Shown in pieces: positions 10,035 to 17,911 of a stretch of DNA of 64,000 nucleotides. The stretch spans positions 1 through 64,000 of the forward strand of contig NZ_CABVHK010000003.1 of assembly GCF_902497785.1 (NCBI RefSeq), read 5' to 3'. How positions within the stretch are numbered: the stretch's first letter is position 1; the number at the start of each line of letters is the position of its first letter. A program made the position numbers and the translations under genes. The notes beneath the pieces are model-generated. The model saw nothing but the letters and a program-made list of their open reading frames with translations. It searched no databases and was not told the origin of the DNA. Origin of the DNA: Pseudomonas fluorescens (lineage in GTDB: Bacteria > Pseudomonadota > Gammaproteobacteria > Pseudomonadales > Pseudomonadaceae).

Positions 10035-10685
10035 TCAGTGACTTGAAATTGACTCAAGTTGTTGCAGCAGCAACGCCGCCTGAGTCCGGGTCCGCACATT
10101 CAGCTTGCGGAAAATCGCCGTGACGTGGGCCTTGATCGTCGCTTCCGACACGCTCAACTCGTAGGCAATCTGCTTGTTCAGCAAGCCTTCGCAGACCATG
10201 GTCAACACCCGGAACTGCTGGGGGGTCAGGCTGGCAAGGCCTTCGCTGGCGGCCTTGGCTTCGTCGGACACGCTGACCGCTTCAAACGCCTGCGGCGGCC
10301 AGAACACATCGCCATCGAGCACCGCCCGGACGGCTTTCTGGATCACGCTCAAGTCACTGGATTTGGGAATGAACCCGCTGGCGCCAAACTCACGGGACTT
10401 GACCATGATCGAGGCTTCTTCCTGGGCCGAGACCATCACCACCGGAATCTGCGGGTACTGACCGCGCAACAGCACCAACCCGGAAAACCCATAGGCCCCC
10501 GGCATGTTCAGGTCCAGCAACACCAGGTCCCAATCGGACTTCTCGTCCAGACGGGTTTCCAGCTCGGCAATGCTCGCTACTTCGACCAGACGGACATCAG
10601 GCCCAAGGCCCAGGGTCAAGGCTTGATGCAAGGCGCTACGAAAAAGAGGGTGGTCATCGGCAATCAGGATTTCGTATGTGGCCAT
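10035..10685 (-). CDS. erdR: ErdR-type LuxR-family response regulator
   Basis: A 216-residue two-component regulator. The receiver domain spans residues 1-125, with acidic residues D10 and D11, phospho-acceptor D58 in LLDLNMP, and a conserved lysine in IPKSS. A LuxR-type HTH occupies about 150-212 (LTPQQFRVLTMVCEGLLNKQIAYELSVSEATIKAHV). In Pseudomonas the gene beside dgkA is erdR, known to control ethanol oxidation and, with the sensor MxtR, acetate metabolism. No cognate kinase is encoded here, as expected because its sensor lies elsewhere. Confidence 0.87.
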   Translation of the reverse strand: MATYEILIADDHPLFRSALHQALTLGLGPDVRLVEVASIAELETRLDEKSDWDLVLLDLNMPGAYGFSGLVLLRGQYPQIPVVMVSAQEEASIMVKSREFGASGFIPKSSDLSVIQKAVRAVLDGDVFWPPQAFEAVSVSDEAKAASEGLASLTPQQFRVLTMVCEGLLNKQIAYELSVSEATIKAHVTAIFRKLNVRTRTQAALLLQQLESISSH

Positions 10686-10906
10686 TTTTCTAATGATCCT
10701 GTTTTTCTAACAACTCGAGGTACAGCCACGAAGCTGCACCAACGGGGCACGTTCAACGCCAATCACGGCGCTATTTACATAGCTGTCCATGCAAGCATGC
10801 GGCGTATCAAATTTCGGCCGCGCCCCAATCGGCGCCAAGCATGCCCAGCGAAGCCGGGGTGGTCAAGGTGCCTGGCTGCTACAGATCTTTGCAGTATGGG
10901 CGACAA

Positions 10907-11650
10907 TCAGGCCGTGACGACGAGCGTTTTCTGCACGAACGGCATCAGCTCGGCATGCGCCGGTGTTGCAACGTTCATGTCCAGCTGATGCTTGGCATCG
11001 AGGTAATGCTGGCTGAACACGTCAAAATAAGCGTCCAGTGCCGACGCAGCCTCGACATCGCCCGCCAGATCAAGGCACAGGGCCGCCACTTCAGCGGTGC
11101 ACAAATGTTCGCTGCGGGTCGACCGGCGTAGCCGATAGCGTGACAATTTTTCGGGCAACAGGCTGAGGATCGGCAAAGCATCGAAATACGGACTTTTACG
11201 GAAAATCTTCCGGGCTTCGGTCCAGGTCGCGTCCAGCAGAATGAACAGCGGTCGCTTGGTGCTATCAACGTCGACTGTGTGGGTGACCCGCTGCGGTTCA
11301 ACGTACTCGCCCGGAAATACCAGATAAGGCTGCCATTGCGGATCGGCCAGCAACGCCAACAGCTGGGGGTCAGTTTCCGTGCGCGACCAGATGAACGCAT
11401 GGTTGTCGCGCACCACGTCAGCGATCAGCCACCCGGTGTTGCTCGGCTTGAACACTTCCTTGTTGGTCATGATCAGGCACACCCCGGAACGGGTTTCGAC
11501 CTGCGGGCGCCAGGCGCACAGGCAGTGGCTCTCGATCACCCGGCACGCCCGGCAACGGGTGGCCCGCCAGCCACGGGCCTGAATCGGCTTGATGCCTTCT
11601 TCTTCACGTTGATCACGAAGGCGCGCGACAGCGTTGGGGGCATGGGTCAT
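10907..11650 (-). CDS. tapT: DTW-domain tRNA-uridine aminocarboxypropyltransferase (TapT/YfiP family)
   Basis: A 247-residue DTW-family protein, expected to put the 3-amino-3-carboxypropyl group on uridine 47 of tRNA (acp3U). An N-terminal zinc-type cluster uses C33, C36, C43 and C45 (CRAC...CLC). The SPOUT-like core contains the family-naming motif DATWTEARK, and SRYRLR and HLCTAE follow. An in-frame TTG nine bases upstream exists, but the ATG at 11650 is chosen. It precedes erdR on the same strand with a 220 bp gap, so separate transcription is likely. Confidence 0.85.
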   Translation of the reverse strand: MTHAPNAVARLRDQREEEGIKPIQARGWRATRCRACRVIESHCLCAWRPQVETRSGVCLIMTNKEVFKPSNTGWLIADVVRDNHAFIWSRTETDPQLLALLADPQWQPYLVFPGEYVEPQRVTHTVDVDSTKRPLFILLDATWTEARKIFRKSPYFDALPILSLLPEKLSRYRLRRSTRSEHLCTAEVAALCLDLAGDVEAASALDAYFDVFSQHYLDAKHQLDMNVATPAHAELMPFVQKTLVVTA

Positions 11651-11837
11651 TGTGGGCAACGCCGGCAGACGGGGAAACTCGACACGACTATCACTCGGGA
11701 CAATAAAGAGGCGGCAGTTTACCAGAGCATCCGGCGCAAGCCTGTACCGTCCAGACCAGCTCCCCTATAATTCGCCGCCAATGAACGCACAGTCATGTGA
11801 CGGGTCGAACCACCAGTCACTGAACCAGGAGAGTTTC

Positions 11838-12263
11838 ATGCTGCGCCTTATCGTTCCCACCGCTGCCATTCTACTGGTGTCGTCCTTCAGCGCTCAGGCT
11901 GCATCCCTGAGTGAACAGAATCTGAACAGAGAGCTGCGAAACGTCGCCGCACAAAGCAGCGCTGGCACTCCGCGGGCGATCAACGAAGACATTCTTGATC
12001 AAGGCTACACCGTTGAAGGTAATGTGCTGATCAACCACCTCAGCGTGCAAAGCAGCCATGCCAACAAGATGCGCGAAGACCCGAAAGCGGTGTACTTCCA
12101 GCTCGGCGCTTCGGTCTGCAGAAACGAGGGTTTTCGCAAGCTGATGAAGAAGGGAGCGGTAATGCGCTACGACTTCACCGAAGTGAAGACCAATCGCGCG
12201 GTCGGCTCTGCCAGTTTCCAGGAATCGGATTGCCCGAAAGCCACGCCAGCGAAGAAGAAGTAA
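11838..12263 (+). CDS. PA3611-type secreted small protein
   Basis: A 141-residue exported protein. The signal peptide is clear: positive start MLR, a hydrophobic core, and a likely signal peptidase I site after SAQA at residue 19. The mature part has two cysteines (in VCRNEG and ESDCPK) that could form a disulfide, and a lysine-rich tail PAKKK. It resembles the P. aeruginosa PA3611 family, described as quorum-sensing-regulated with a role in virulence; its molecular function is unknown. The ATG at 11838 has a CAGGAGAG ribosome binding site. The position also matches the PA3611 neighbourhood. Confidence 0.78.
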   Translation: MLRLIVPTAAILLVSSFSAQAASLSEQNLNRELRNVAAQSSAGTPRAINEDILDQGYTVEGNVLINHLSVQSSHANKMREDPKAVYFQLGASVCRNEGFRKLMKKGAVMRYDFTEVKTNRAVGSASFQESDCPKATPAKKK

Positions 12264-12264
12264 T

Positions 12265-12459
12265 TCAATGGGAATTGGCGCGCCGCTGTTCATCCTCGGC
12301 GCGCAATTCTGCCAACAGCGCCTGCAAGTATCGAGAGCGGCGCTCGGCGCCCTCCAGACGTCGGCAGCACTCCTCTTCGAGACTCAAATGATTGGTCTCG
12401 GCTGATGACTTCAGTAATCGATACAGTTGCGTATCGATCTCCAGAATGACTCTGGCCAT
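12265..12459 (-). CDS. Small putative ribbon-helix-helix protein
   Basis: A 64-residue protein. The first half reads like an Arc/MetJ-type ribbon-helix-helix unit: a short strand (ARVILEID), a helix (YRLLKSSAETN), then a second helix after LSLEEE. The second half is a charged helix. The AAGGAGG ribosome binding site nine bases before the ATG is one of the strongest in the window, so translation is likely. It converges on the PA3611-like gene with a 1 bp gap. No partner toxin gene lies beside it, so an antitoxin role is only a guess. Confidence 0.6.
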   Translation of the reverse strand: MARVILEIDTQLYRLLKSSAETNHLSLEEECCRRLEGAERRSRYLQALLAELRAEDEQRRANSH

Positions 12460-12822
12460 AGCATCCCGCCTCCTTGCACCTCGCCCTTGCTTGAGCGATA
12501 AAATCCTTGAACCGCTTGTGCCGTGCGCCTTGCCTTAGACGCAAATTTCTCGTGTGACGCCTGTAACTCAGTAAATCAGAGTGGCAGAAGCTCGGCGTGC
12601 GTTCAGACGAGCGGTGAAATCACCTTGCATATCGTCAATAACCGGTTGCCAGCAAAGACTTTGCGGCGCAATCATCAAGTCAGCGAACTTCTCCGCAAGG
12701 GTCTAGATTCATAGAGTTCTCGTTCACTTTTCAGGGCAGAAAAGGGGCTGCCTGGTTTGCGTTTTTGATGCGAATGTTTCCTCATCCCAGGGAAACCAGA
12801 GCCTGTATGGAAGGAGAAATTG
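12460..12822. other. 363 bp intergenic region before the LOG-family gene
   Basis: Divergent spacer between the 64-residue gene and the LOG-family gene, holding their promoters. Apart from the AAGGAG ribosome binding site at 12811-12816, no repeat, hairpin with a T tract, or convincing small gene was seen. A 63-codon open frame at 12523-12714 has no ribosome binding site and unusual composition. Confidence 0.5.
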
Positions 12823-13941
12823 ATGCCTTACCAACCGAATGACCTCCTGAGCCGCCATTTTGCAGAGAGCGGCCACGACCTCATCACCAAGGTCGAAGAA
12901 CAACTCAAACTTGTTTCACCCAACAGCCCGAACATCCCGATCTACCGCGACATGATCCTGACCGTGCTGCGCATGGCCCAGGAAGATCACAACCGCTGGA
13001 ATGCCAAAATCACCCTGCAAGCCCTGCGCGAACTGGAGCACGCCTTCCGTGTGCTCGAGCAGTTTCGCGGGCGGCGCAAGGTCACTGTCTTCGGCTCGGC
13101 CCGTACACCGATCGAACACCCGTTGTACGGCCTGGCCCGGGAACTTGGCGCAGCTTTGGCGCGCTCGGACCTGATGGTCATCACCGGTGCCGGCGGCGGC
13201 ATCATGGCAGCTGCTCACGAAGGTGCCGGCCTTGAACACAGCCTGGGATTCAACATCACCCTGCCTTTCGAGCAGCACGCCAACCCCACTGTGAACGGCA
13301 CCACCAATCTGTTGCCCTTCCACTTCTTCTTCACCCGCAAGTTATTCTTCGTCAAGGAAGCCGATGCGCTGGTCCTTTGCCCAGGTGGTTTCGGCACGCT
13401 CGACGAAGCATTGGAAGTGCTGACACTGATTCAGACCGGTAAAAGCCCACTGGTGCCAGTGGTGCTTCTCGACGCTCCGGGTGGCAAGTTCTGGCAAGGC
13501 GCGCTGGACTTCATCCGCAATCAACTGGAGGAAAACCGCTACATCCTGCCAACCGACATGAAGCTGGTGAGCCTGGTCTACAGCGCCGAAGAAGCGGTGG
13601 AACAGATCAATCAGTTCTACAGCAACTTCCACTCCAGCCGCTGGCTCAAGCATCAATTCGTGATCCGCATGAACCACAAGCTCAGCGACGACGCGCTCGA
13701 GCACATGCAGAAAGCATTCGCCGACCTGTGCCTGAGCGATCACTTTCATCAGCATGCCTACAGCGGCGAAGAACACGACGACCCGCAGTTCAGTCATCTG
13801 GCACGACTGGCCTTCACCTTCAACGCCCGTGATCATGGGCGTCTGCGGGAACTGGTGGACTACATCAACCTGGCGGAAAACTGGGCGCATTCCCAACCCC
13901 AGGCACAGCAACGCACGCGGGAACCATCCAAGGTTACGTGA
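12823..13941 (+). CDS. LOG-family (TIGR00730) Rossmann-fold protein, long form
   Basis: A 372-residue protein with a central LOG/lysine-decarboxylase-like domain (about residues 85-265). It shows FGSAR, the nucleotide-binding GAGGGIM, and the diagnostic PGGFGTLDE at 187-195. LOG enzymes release cytokinin or other bases from nucleoside 5'-monophosphates; larger bacterial relatives such as PpnN act as nucleotide 5'-phosphate nucleosidases. This one has N- and C-terminal extensions of about 85 and 105 residues that short LOG proteins lack. A TTG one codon upstream is in frame, but the ATG at 12823 with AAGGAG is preferred. Confidence 0.82.
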   Translation: MPYQPNDLLSRHFAESGHDLITKVEEQLKLVSPNSPNIPIYRDMILTVLRMAQEDHNRWNAKITLQALRELEHAFRVLEQFRGRRKVTVFGSARTPIEHPLYGLARELGAALARSDLMVITGAGGGIMAAAHEGAGLEHSLGFNITLPFEQHANPTVNGTTNLLPFHFFFTRKLFFVKEADALVLCPGGFGTLDEALEVLTLIQTGKSPLVPVVLLDAPGGKFWQGALDFIRNQLEENRYILPTDMKLVSLVYSAEEAVEQINQFYSNFHSSRWLKHQFVIRMNHKLSDDALEHMQKAFADLCLSDHFHQHAYSGEEHDDPQFSHLARLAFTFNARDHGRLRELVDYINLAENWAHSQPQAQQRTREPSKVT

Positions 13942-13944
13942 AGC

Positions 13945-13986
13945 AAAAAAAACGGCCCGCTATCGAAATAGCGGGCCGTTTTTGTT
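13945..13986. terminator. Bidirectional terminator between the LOG gene and recX
   Basis: AAAAAAAACGGCCCGCTAT and ATAGCGGGCCGTTTTT form a near-perfect stem of about 16 bp with a 4-6 base loop, A-rich on one side and T-rich on the other. It can serve both the LOG-family gene (plus) and recX (minus). Confidence 0.9.
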
Positions 13987-14453
13987 TAATCATCCAGTCC
14001 CCGGCCGCTGAACAGCCGGCTGATCATTTCCATGGAATATCCCCGATAACTGAGGAACCGCCCTTGTTTGGCGCGTTCCCGGGCGTCTATCGGTAAATGC
14101 CCGGCAAACTTGCGCCGCCAGGTGTCTTCCAGCTGCTCCTGCCAGTTCATACCGCTCTCGCGAAGTGCGAGTTCGATATCGCTGCGTTGCAGGCCACGCT
14201 GGCTCAACTCTTCGCGAATGCGCAAAGGGCCGTAACCGGATCGGGCACGGTAGGAAACGAAGCTTTCGAGGTAACGGGATTCAGACAGCAGGCCCTCTTC
14301 CGTCAAGCGGTCGAGTGCTGTGTCGATCATTTCAGGGAGGGCGCCGCGCTGACGCAGTTTACGCGTCAGCTCGACTCGACCGTGCTCGCGTCGCGCGAGC
14401 AGGTCCATTGCGGTTCGCCGCACCGCGACGAGTGTATCGAGTACGGCGGTCAT
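13986..14453 (-). CDS. recX: RecX, regulator of RecA
   Basis: A 155-residue protein made of RecX three-helix repeats. RecX binds RecA filaments and inhibits their extension and coprotease activity. The typical phrases [45 protein letters not shown] and the C-terminal [16 protein letters not shown] are present. It lies eight bases after recA on the same strand and is likely expressed by read-through from the LexA-controlled recA promoter. The stop codon is inside the shared terminator. Confidence 0.94.
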   Translation of the reverse strand: MTAVLDTLVAVRRTAMDLLARREHGRVELTRKLRQRGALPEMIDTALDRLTEEGLLSESRYLESFVSYRARSGYGPLRIREELSQRGLQRSDIELALRESGMNWQEQLEDTWRRKFAGHLPIDARERAKQGRFLSYRGYSMEMISRLFSGRGLDD

Positions 14454-14461
14454 CGGATCAA

Positions 14462-15514
14462 TCAGATGTCAGCGTCAGCCAGGTCATCAGCCGTCTCTTT
14501 GACGGGCGATGCTTTAACGTCCGGCGCTGGAGTCAGCAGTTTGTCGCGCAGCTGCTTCTCAAGTTTCTTGGCGATTTCCGGGTTGTCTGCCAGGAACTTG
14601 GCCGAGTTCGCCTTGCCCTGACCGATCTTGGTGCCTTCGTAGGCATACCAGGCACCGGACTTCTCAACGAAACCGTGCAGCACGCCGAGATCGATCATCT
14701 CGCCGTTGAGGTAGATACCCTTGCCGTAAAGAATCTGGAACTCAGCCTGACGGAACGGCGAAGCGACCTTGTTCTTCACAACCTTGACGCGGGTTTCGCT
14801 ACCGACGACTTCATCACCTTCTTTCACCGCGCCAGTACGACGGATGTCCAGACGGACCGAAGCGTAGAACTTCAACGCGTTACCACCGGTGGTGGTTTCC
14901 GGGCTGCCGAACATCACGCCGATCTTCATGCGGATCTGGTTGATGAAGATCACCAGGCAGTTGGCGTTCTTGATGTTACCGGTGATTTTACGCAGCGCCT
15001 GGGACATCAGACGGGCTTGCAGGCCCACGTGCATGTCACCCATTTCGCCTTCGATTTCAGCCTTCGGAACCAGGGCGGCTACGGAGTCGACGATGATCAC
15101 GTCAACCGCGTTGGAACGCACCAGCATGTCGGTGATTTCCAGAGCCTGCTCGCCGGTGTCCGGCTGGGAAACCAGCAGGTCGTCGACGTTGACGCCGAGT
15201 TTGCCGGCGTATTCAGGGTCAAGGGCGTGTTCGGCGTCGACGAATGCACAGGTCGCGCCGGCTTTTTGAGCCTGGGCGATCACCGACAGTGTCAGCGTGG
15301 TTTTACCGGAGGATTCAGGACCGTAGATTTCAACGATACGGCCTTTTGGCAGGCCGCCAATGCCGAGCGCGATGTCCAGACCCAGAGAGCCAGTGGAGAT
15401 AGCCGGGATCGCCTGACGGTCCTGATCGCCCATACGCATTACGGCACCCTTGCCGAATTGACGTTCGATCTGACCCAGGGCCGCAGCCAAGGCTTTCTTC
15501 TTGTTGTCGTCCAT
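14462..15514 (-). CDS. recA: RecA recombinase
   Basis: A 350-residue DNA-strand-exchange ATPase and SOS coprotease. The Walker A motif GPESSGKTT is at about residues 66-74, Walker B is in [10 protein letters not shown], the L2 loop [14 protein letters not shown] is intact, and the C-terminal tail is acidic. An upstream in-frame codon exists at 15526, but [17 protein letters not shown] at 15514 is the canonical start, with GAGGAC as its ribosome binding site. A LexA box lies about 40 bp upstream. recX follows in the same operon. Confidence 0.98.
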   Translation of the reverse strand: MDDNKKKALAAALGQIERQFGKGAVMRMGDQDRQAIPAISTGSLGLDIALGIGGLPKGRIVEIYGPESSGKTTLTLSVIAQAQKAGATCAFVDAEHALDPEYAGKLGVNVDDLLVSQPDTGEQALEITDMLVRSNAVDVIIVDSVAALVPKAEIEGEMGDMHVGLQARLMSQALRKITGNIKNANCLVIFINQIRMKIGVMFGSPETTTGGNALKFYASVRLDIRRTGAVKEGDEVVGSETRVKVVKNKVASPFRQAEFQILYGKGIYLNGEMIDLGVLHGFVEKSGAWYAYEGTKIGQGKANSAKFLADNPEIAKKLEKQLRDKLLTPAPDVKASPVKETADDLADADI

Positions 15515-15554
15515 TAAAGTCCTCACGTAATCAATAAGGCCTGACGGCCAACAC

Positions 15555-15570
15555 CTGTATAAGTAGCCAG
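15555..15570 (-). promoter_or_regulatory. LexA (SOS) box of recA
   Basis: Read on the minus strand the site is CTGGCTACTTATACAG, matching the gamma-proteobacterial pattern CTG-N10-CAG with an AT-rich centre. It is 41 bp upstream of the recA ATG, as expected for a LexA-repressed promoter. Confidence 0.8.
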
Positions 15571-15597
15571 TATTATTCCACAGCGTTTCAGGATCGC

Positions 15598-16098
15598 CTA
15601 CCCCTGATTTGAGATTTCTCCCGCAGCATGGCGAAGCAGCCCGTCTAGCGCGGCCTTCACCGTTTGTCGGCGAACCTCGTCACGGTTGCCAGGGAAGTGC
15701 TGCACCTCGCTGAACACCTGCTCGCCGACGCCCCAGGCCAGCCACACCGTGCCGACCGGCTTGTTCGGTGAACCGCCGTCAGGTCCCGCCACGCCACTGA
15801 CCGCCACGCCAAAATGCGCCCGGCTTTTTTCCTGCGCACCGCGCACCATGGCCTCGACCACCTCGCGACTGACAGCCCCGACCGTCTCGAACAATTCAAC
15901 CGGGACGCTCAACTGCTCAGCTTTCTGACGATTGGAGTAGGTGACATAACCGGCTTCGAACCATGCCGAACTCCCCGGAATACGCGTGATGGCCTCGCAA
16001 ATGCCGCCCCCGGTACAGGATTCGGCGGCCGTGACATGCGCGTTGAGAACTTGCAGGCGCCTGCCCAGTTCAGCGGCCAGTTGGGTGATTTCTTTCAC
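15598..16098 (-). CDS. pncC: PncC, nicotinamide-nucleotide amidohydrolase (CinA C-terminal domain)
   Basis: A 166-residue stand-alone CinA C-terminal domain protein. PncC deamidates NMN to nicotinic acid mononucleotide, recycling pyridine nucleotide. The core motifs are visible: [14 protein letters not shown] with the active-site serine, [22 protein letters not shown] and [25 protein letters not shown]. The frame is open to 16146, but the GTG at 16098 ([11 protein letters not shown]) has a CAGGAG ribosome binding site seven bases upstream. It sits upstream of recA on the same strand and forms one edge of the tailocin insertion site. Confidence 0.93.
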   Translation of the reverse strand: MKEITQLAAELGRRLQVLNAHVTAAESCTGGGICEAITRIPGSSAWFEAGYVTYSNRQKAEQLSVPVELFETVGAVSREVVEAMVRGAQEKSRAHFGVAVSGVAGPDGGSPNKPVGTVWLAWGVGEQVFSEVQHFPGNRDEVRRQTVKAALDGLLRHAAGEISNQG

Positions 16099-16153
16099 GG
16101 TGATCTCCTGAACGAGCGGAATGAGAACTACCGTACACGAGCGCATCGCGCTT

Positions 16154-16297
16154 GCAAGGCACAGGGTCGGTCAAAATGTTAGCCAGTCCAGGACTGCACT
16201 GTTGACAGTTATGGCGCCCGCTGATCTGGATCAGGCCGCGACCGCGATAGCGTTGACCGTCACCGTCGGGCGCCGCGCTATTGCCGCGGAGGCTATT
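16154..16297 (-). pseudogene. Fragment of a GH19-type tailocin endolysin
   Basis: The minus-strand translation contains GNSAAPDGDGQRYRGRGLIQ and then ISGRHN, the signature loop of glycoside hydrolase 19 endolysins (usual form GDGxRYRGRGLIQITGRxNY). It continues to about ANILTDPVPC. There is no start codon or ribosome binding site, the catalytic region upstream of this motif is missing, and homology fades before the pncC promoter. In intact Pseudomonas tailocin clusters the endolysin is the last gene before pncC, as here. The fragment begins where the holin gene ends, which suggests a deletion joint at about 16295. Confidence 0.72.
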
Positions 16298-16640
16298 GGT
16301 CCCGCGGGGAATCACGCGGCCGGATGTCACACACGCCGATGCGTTTGGCCGCCCAGCGCTCATAGAGGCCGATGGCAACATCAGCCCCGGCTATCGCTGT
16401 GAGGCCCCCGAAAGCGCCGGCCGCCCAGATCGACAAACCCGCGGCGTACAGCAGCATGAACGCCGACACCCCGCAAACCATGCAGGCCCCGGAACGCAGA
16501 GCCAGACGCCGCATCAATGACCAGCCGCGAGCGCCTTCCTTGTCAGCTCGCCACATTTCGCCGGTCAGCCCGCCCACCAGGGCGAGCGCGAGGACCAGCC
16601 AGATCGGCATGTCCAGCAACGCTTGTTGCTCGTTTGTCAT
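16293..16640 (-). CDS. Tailocin/prophage holin
   Basis: A 115-residue membrane protein with the composition of the Pseudomonas pyocin/tailocin holin. It has three hydrophobic helices at about residues 12-26, 50-68 and 70-88, a short charged loop (WRADKEGARGWSLMRR) between the first two, and a charged tail. The ribosome binding site AGGAGG is six bases before the ATG. A holin would permeabilise the inner membrane for endolysin release, but the endolysin here is only a fragment. The last few residues (RPRDSPRDQ) may be contributed by sequence past a deletion joint. Operator-like palindromes precede the gene. Confidence 0.75.
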   Translation of the reverse strand: MTNEQQALLDMPIWLVLALALVGGLTGEMWRADKEGARGWSLMRRLALRSGACMVCGVSAFMLLYAAGLSIWAAGAFGGLTAIAGADVAIGLYERWAAKRIGVCDIRPRDSPRDQ

Positions 16641-16820
16641 GTCGCGCCTCCTGGGGGATGTGTGTGCCTCAAACAGTTTGCGATTGAGTACGCGCTGTTT
16701 GCGTATTTGTCGGCAGCCCGCACATCGAGCCCCTCAAATGCAAAAGGAGCCGGATGTATCGATCGCGCTACCCGAGCGGTCCGGCAATTACTGCCTTGTC
16801 GAGCGGCTTGAGACAAAGAA

Positions 16821-16890
16821 TATGCATGGATGCATATACAGTCAATGCACTAGCGCATTTATTTTCAGGACGTAAATGCATTGGCGCATA
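16821..16890. promoter_or_regulatory. Three operator-like palindromes upstream of the holin
   Basis: Three 16 bp sites share an imperfect dyad: TATGCATGGATGCATA (16821-16836), AATGCACTAGCGCATT (16844-16859) and AATGCATTGGCGCATA (16875-16890). The half-site is WATGC and the pattern is about WATGCAyNrGyGCATW. Tandem sites of this kind next to a CI/PrtR-type repressor gene are best read as its operators. The protein-site link is inferred, not shown. Confidence 0.65.
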
Positions 16891-16931
16891 GAACCCGATG
16901 AAATTAGAGGCTAACGGTTTTCAGCAGACGT

Positions 16932-16960
16932 AAAAAAACCCGCACAGCGGCGGGTTTTAT
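16932..16960 (-). terminator. Rho-independent terminator of the repressor gene
   Basis: AAAAAACCCGC and GCGGGTTTT enclose a short loop. In the minus-strand sense the stem ends in a T run. It starts about 16 bp after the repressor stop codon. Confidence 0.8.
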
Positions 16961-16975
16961 CTGACAGCGTTGGGG

Positions 16976-17710
16976 TTATCGAGCGTACATACCCCACCAG
17001 AAGACATGACCAAGAATGACAATCTGCTCTCCCTGAATCTCCTGGAAGGTGTAGTCCTCGTCCGGATGCTCTTCACGATTGAAACTGCGCAGACGAATGC
17101 CCGTCGGCAACCGGTAAAGCTGTTTAACCCGTAGCTGCCCGTTGTGATTGATCGCATACAGGTCGCCATCGACGATGTCGCCAATCCCGCATTTCCCGGC
17201 ATTGACCCCCACCGTCGCGCCGTCACGCAACACCGGCAACATACTGTTGCCGCGCACTGTCACACATTTGGCCTGATCGAACTGCACACCGTTGTGCCGC
17301 AAGCTGCGCTTGCCGAAGCGCAGGCTAGAGCGCTCGCTTTCTTCGATAACGAATCTTCCTGATCCAGCAGCCAATTCAACCTCTCGAAGAAAGGGGACCG
17401 ACACCTCATCGTCATCGACGGGCGTATCGTCGTCCCACAGGCTTATGTCCTTGAGTTCGGAATGCGATGCCGCGCGTCCGGCATGGGCGGCGGGCGCGAC
17501 ATCAGCGCGGCCACGCAACTGGTCGGTGCTCACGGCGAAGTACTCGGCGATCTTCGAGATGTGTTTATCCGAAGGGTCGACGATCTTCCCGCTGAGGATG
17601 CGCGAAAGTGTGGATTGGGGCACGCCGGTGCGACGGTGAAGCTCCGTCGGGGAGATACCGTGCTGATCGAGCAGCGCTCTTAAGACAGAAGAAACATTGC
17701 GTTTTTGCAT
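16976..17710 (-). CDS. XRE/S24 CI-like repressor (PrtR type) of the tailocin locus
   Basis: A 244-residue repressor. The N-terminal HTH covers about residues 1-65 (LRALLDQHGISPTELHRRTGVPQSTLSRILSG), a variable acidic linker follows, and a C-terminal S24 LexA-like peptidase domain spans about 120-240. The catalytic Ser is in VRGNSMLPVL and the catalytic Lys in RVKQLYRLP, so RecA-stimulated self-cleavage should be possible. The frame is open to 17827. MQKRNVSSVL at 17710 is the usual family start, and an ATG three codons earlier (17719) is also possible. No strong ribosome binding site was seen. It lies beside mutS, the standard place for the tailocin repressor. Confidence 0.82.
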   Translation of the reverse strand: MQKRNVSSVLRALLDQHGISPTELHRRTGVPQSTLSRILSGKIVDPSDKHISKIAEYFAVSTDQLRGRADVAPAAHAGRAASHSELKDISLWDDDTPVDDDEVSVPFLREVELAAGSGRFVIEESERSSLRFGKRSLRHNGVQFDQAKCVTVRGNSMLPVLRDGATVGVNAGKCGIGDIVDGDLYAINHNGQLRVKQLYRLPTGIRLRSFNREEHPDEDYTFQEIQGEQIVILGHVFWWGMYAR

Positions 17711-17773
17711 AACGCGCATAGTGCTTGATGTTTTTTCCGATGACAAATGCTGAATTGCATAACCCGTGCATAA
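17705..17773. promoter_or_regulatory. GCAT-rich possible operators at the repressor start
   Basis: TTGCATAACGCGCATA (17705-17720) overlaps the repressor start codons, and TTGCATAACCCGTGCATAA (17755-17773) lies about 45 bp upstream. Both share GCAT half-sites with the palindromes before the holin, although the spacing between half-sites differs by one or more bases. Autoregulation is plausible but weaker than the case upstream of the holin. Confidence 0.4.
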
Positions 17774-17911
17774 AAAATCGGAAATGTATCGCGTGGCTTT
17801 CATGCCTGCGTCGGGCAGACCGCCCATGGTAACCTTGCGCCCATCGCGGAAAAGCCGGGCCGACGTCCCTCCTTTGCCCTACACCTTTCAACGAATTTGC
17901 CTGATTATCCG

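Larger units (their letters stand above)
16641..16975. other. 335 bp control region between holin and repressor
   Basis: A non-coding stretch noticeably richer in AT than its flanks. It holds the holin promoter, three GCAT-type palindromes (16821-16890) and the repressor terminator (16932-16960). No further gene was supported. Confidence 0.6.

Noticed and set aside
12523..12714. A possible 63-residue protein upstream of the LOG-family gene
   Set aside because: No ribosome binding site, no recognisable features, and it overlaps the likely promoter region.
16099..17896. An intact tailocin or prophage between pncC and mutS
   Set aside because: Only about 1.8 kb separates the flanking genes. 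No sheath, tube, baseplate, fibre or tape-measure gene fits.
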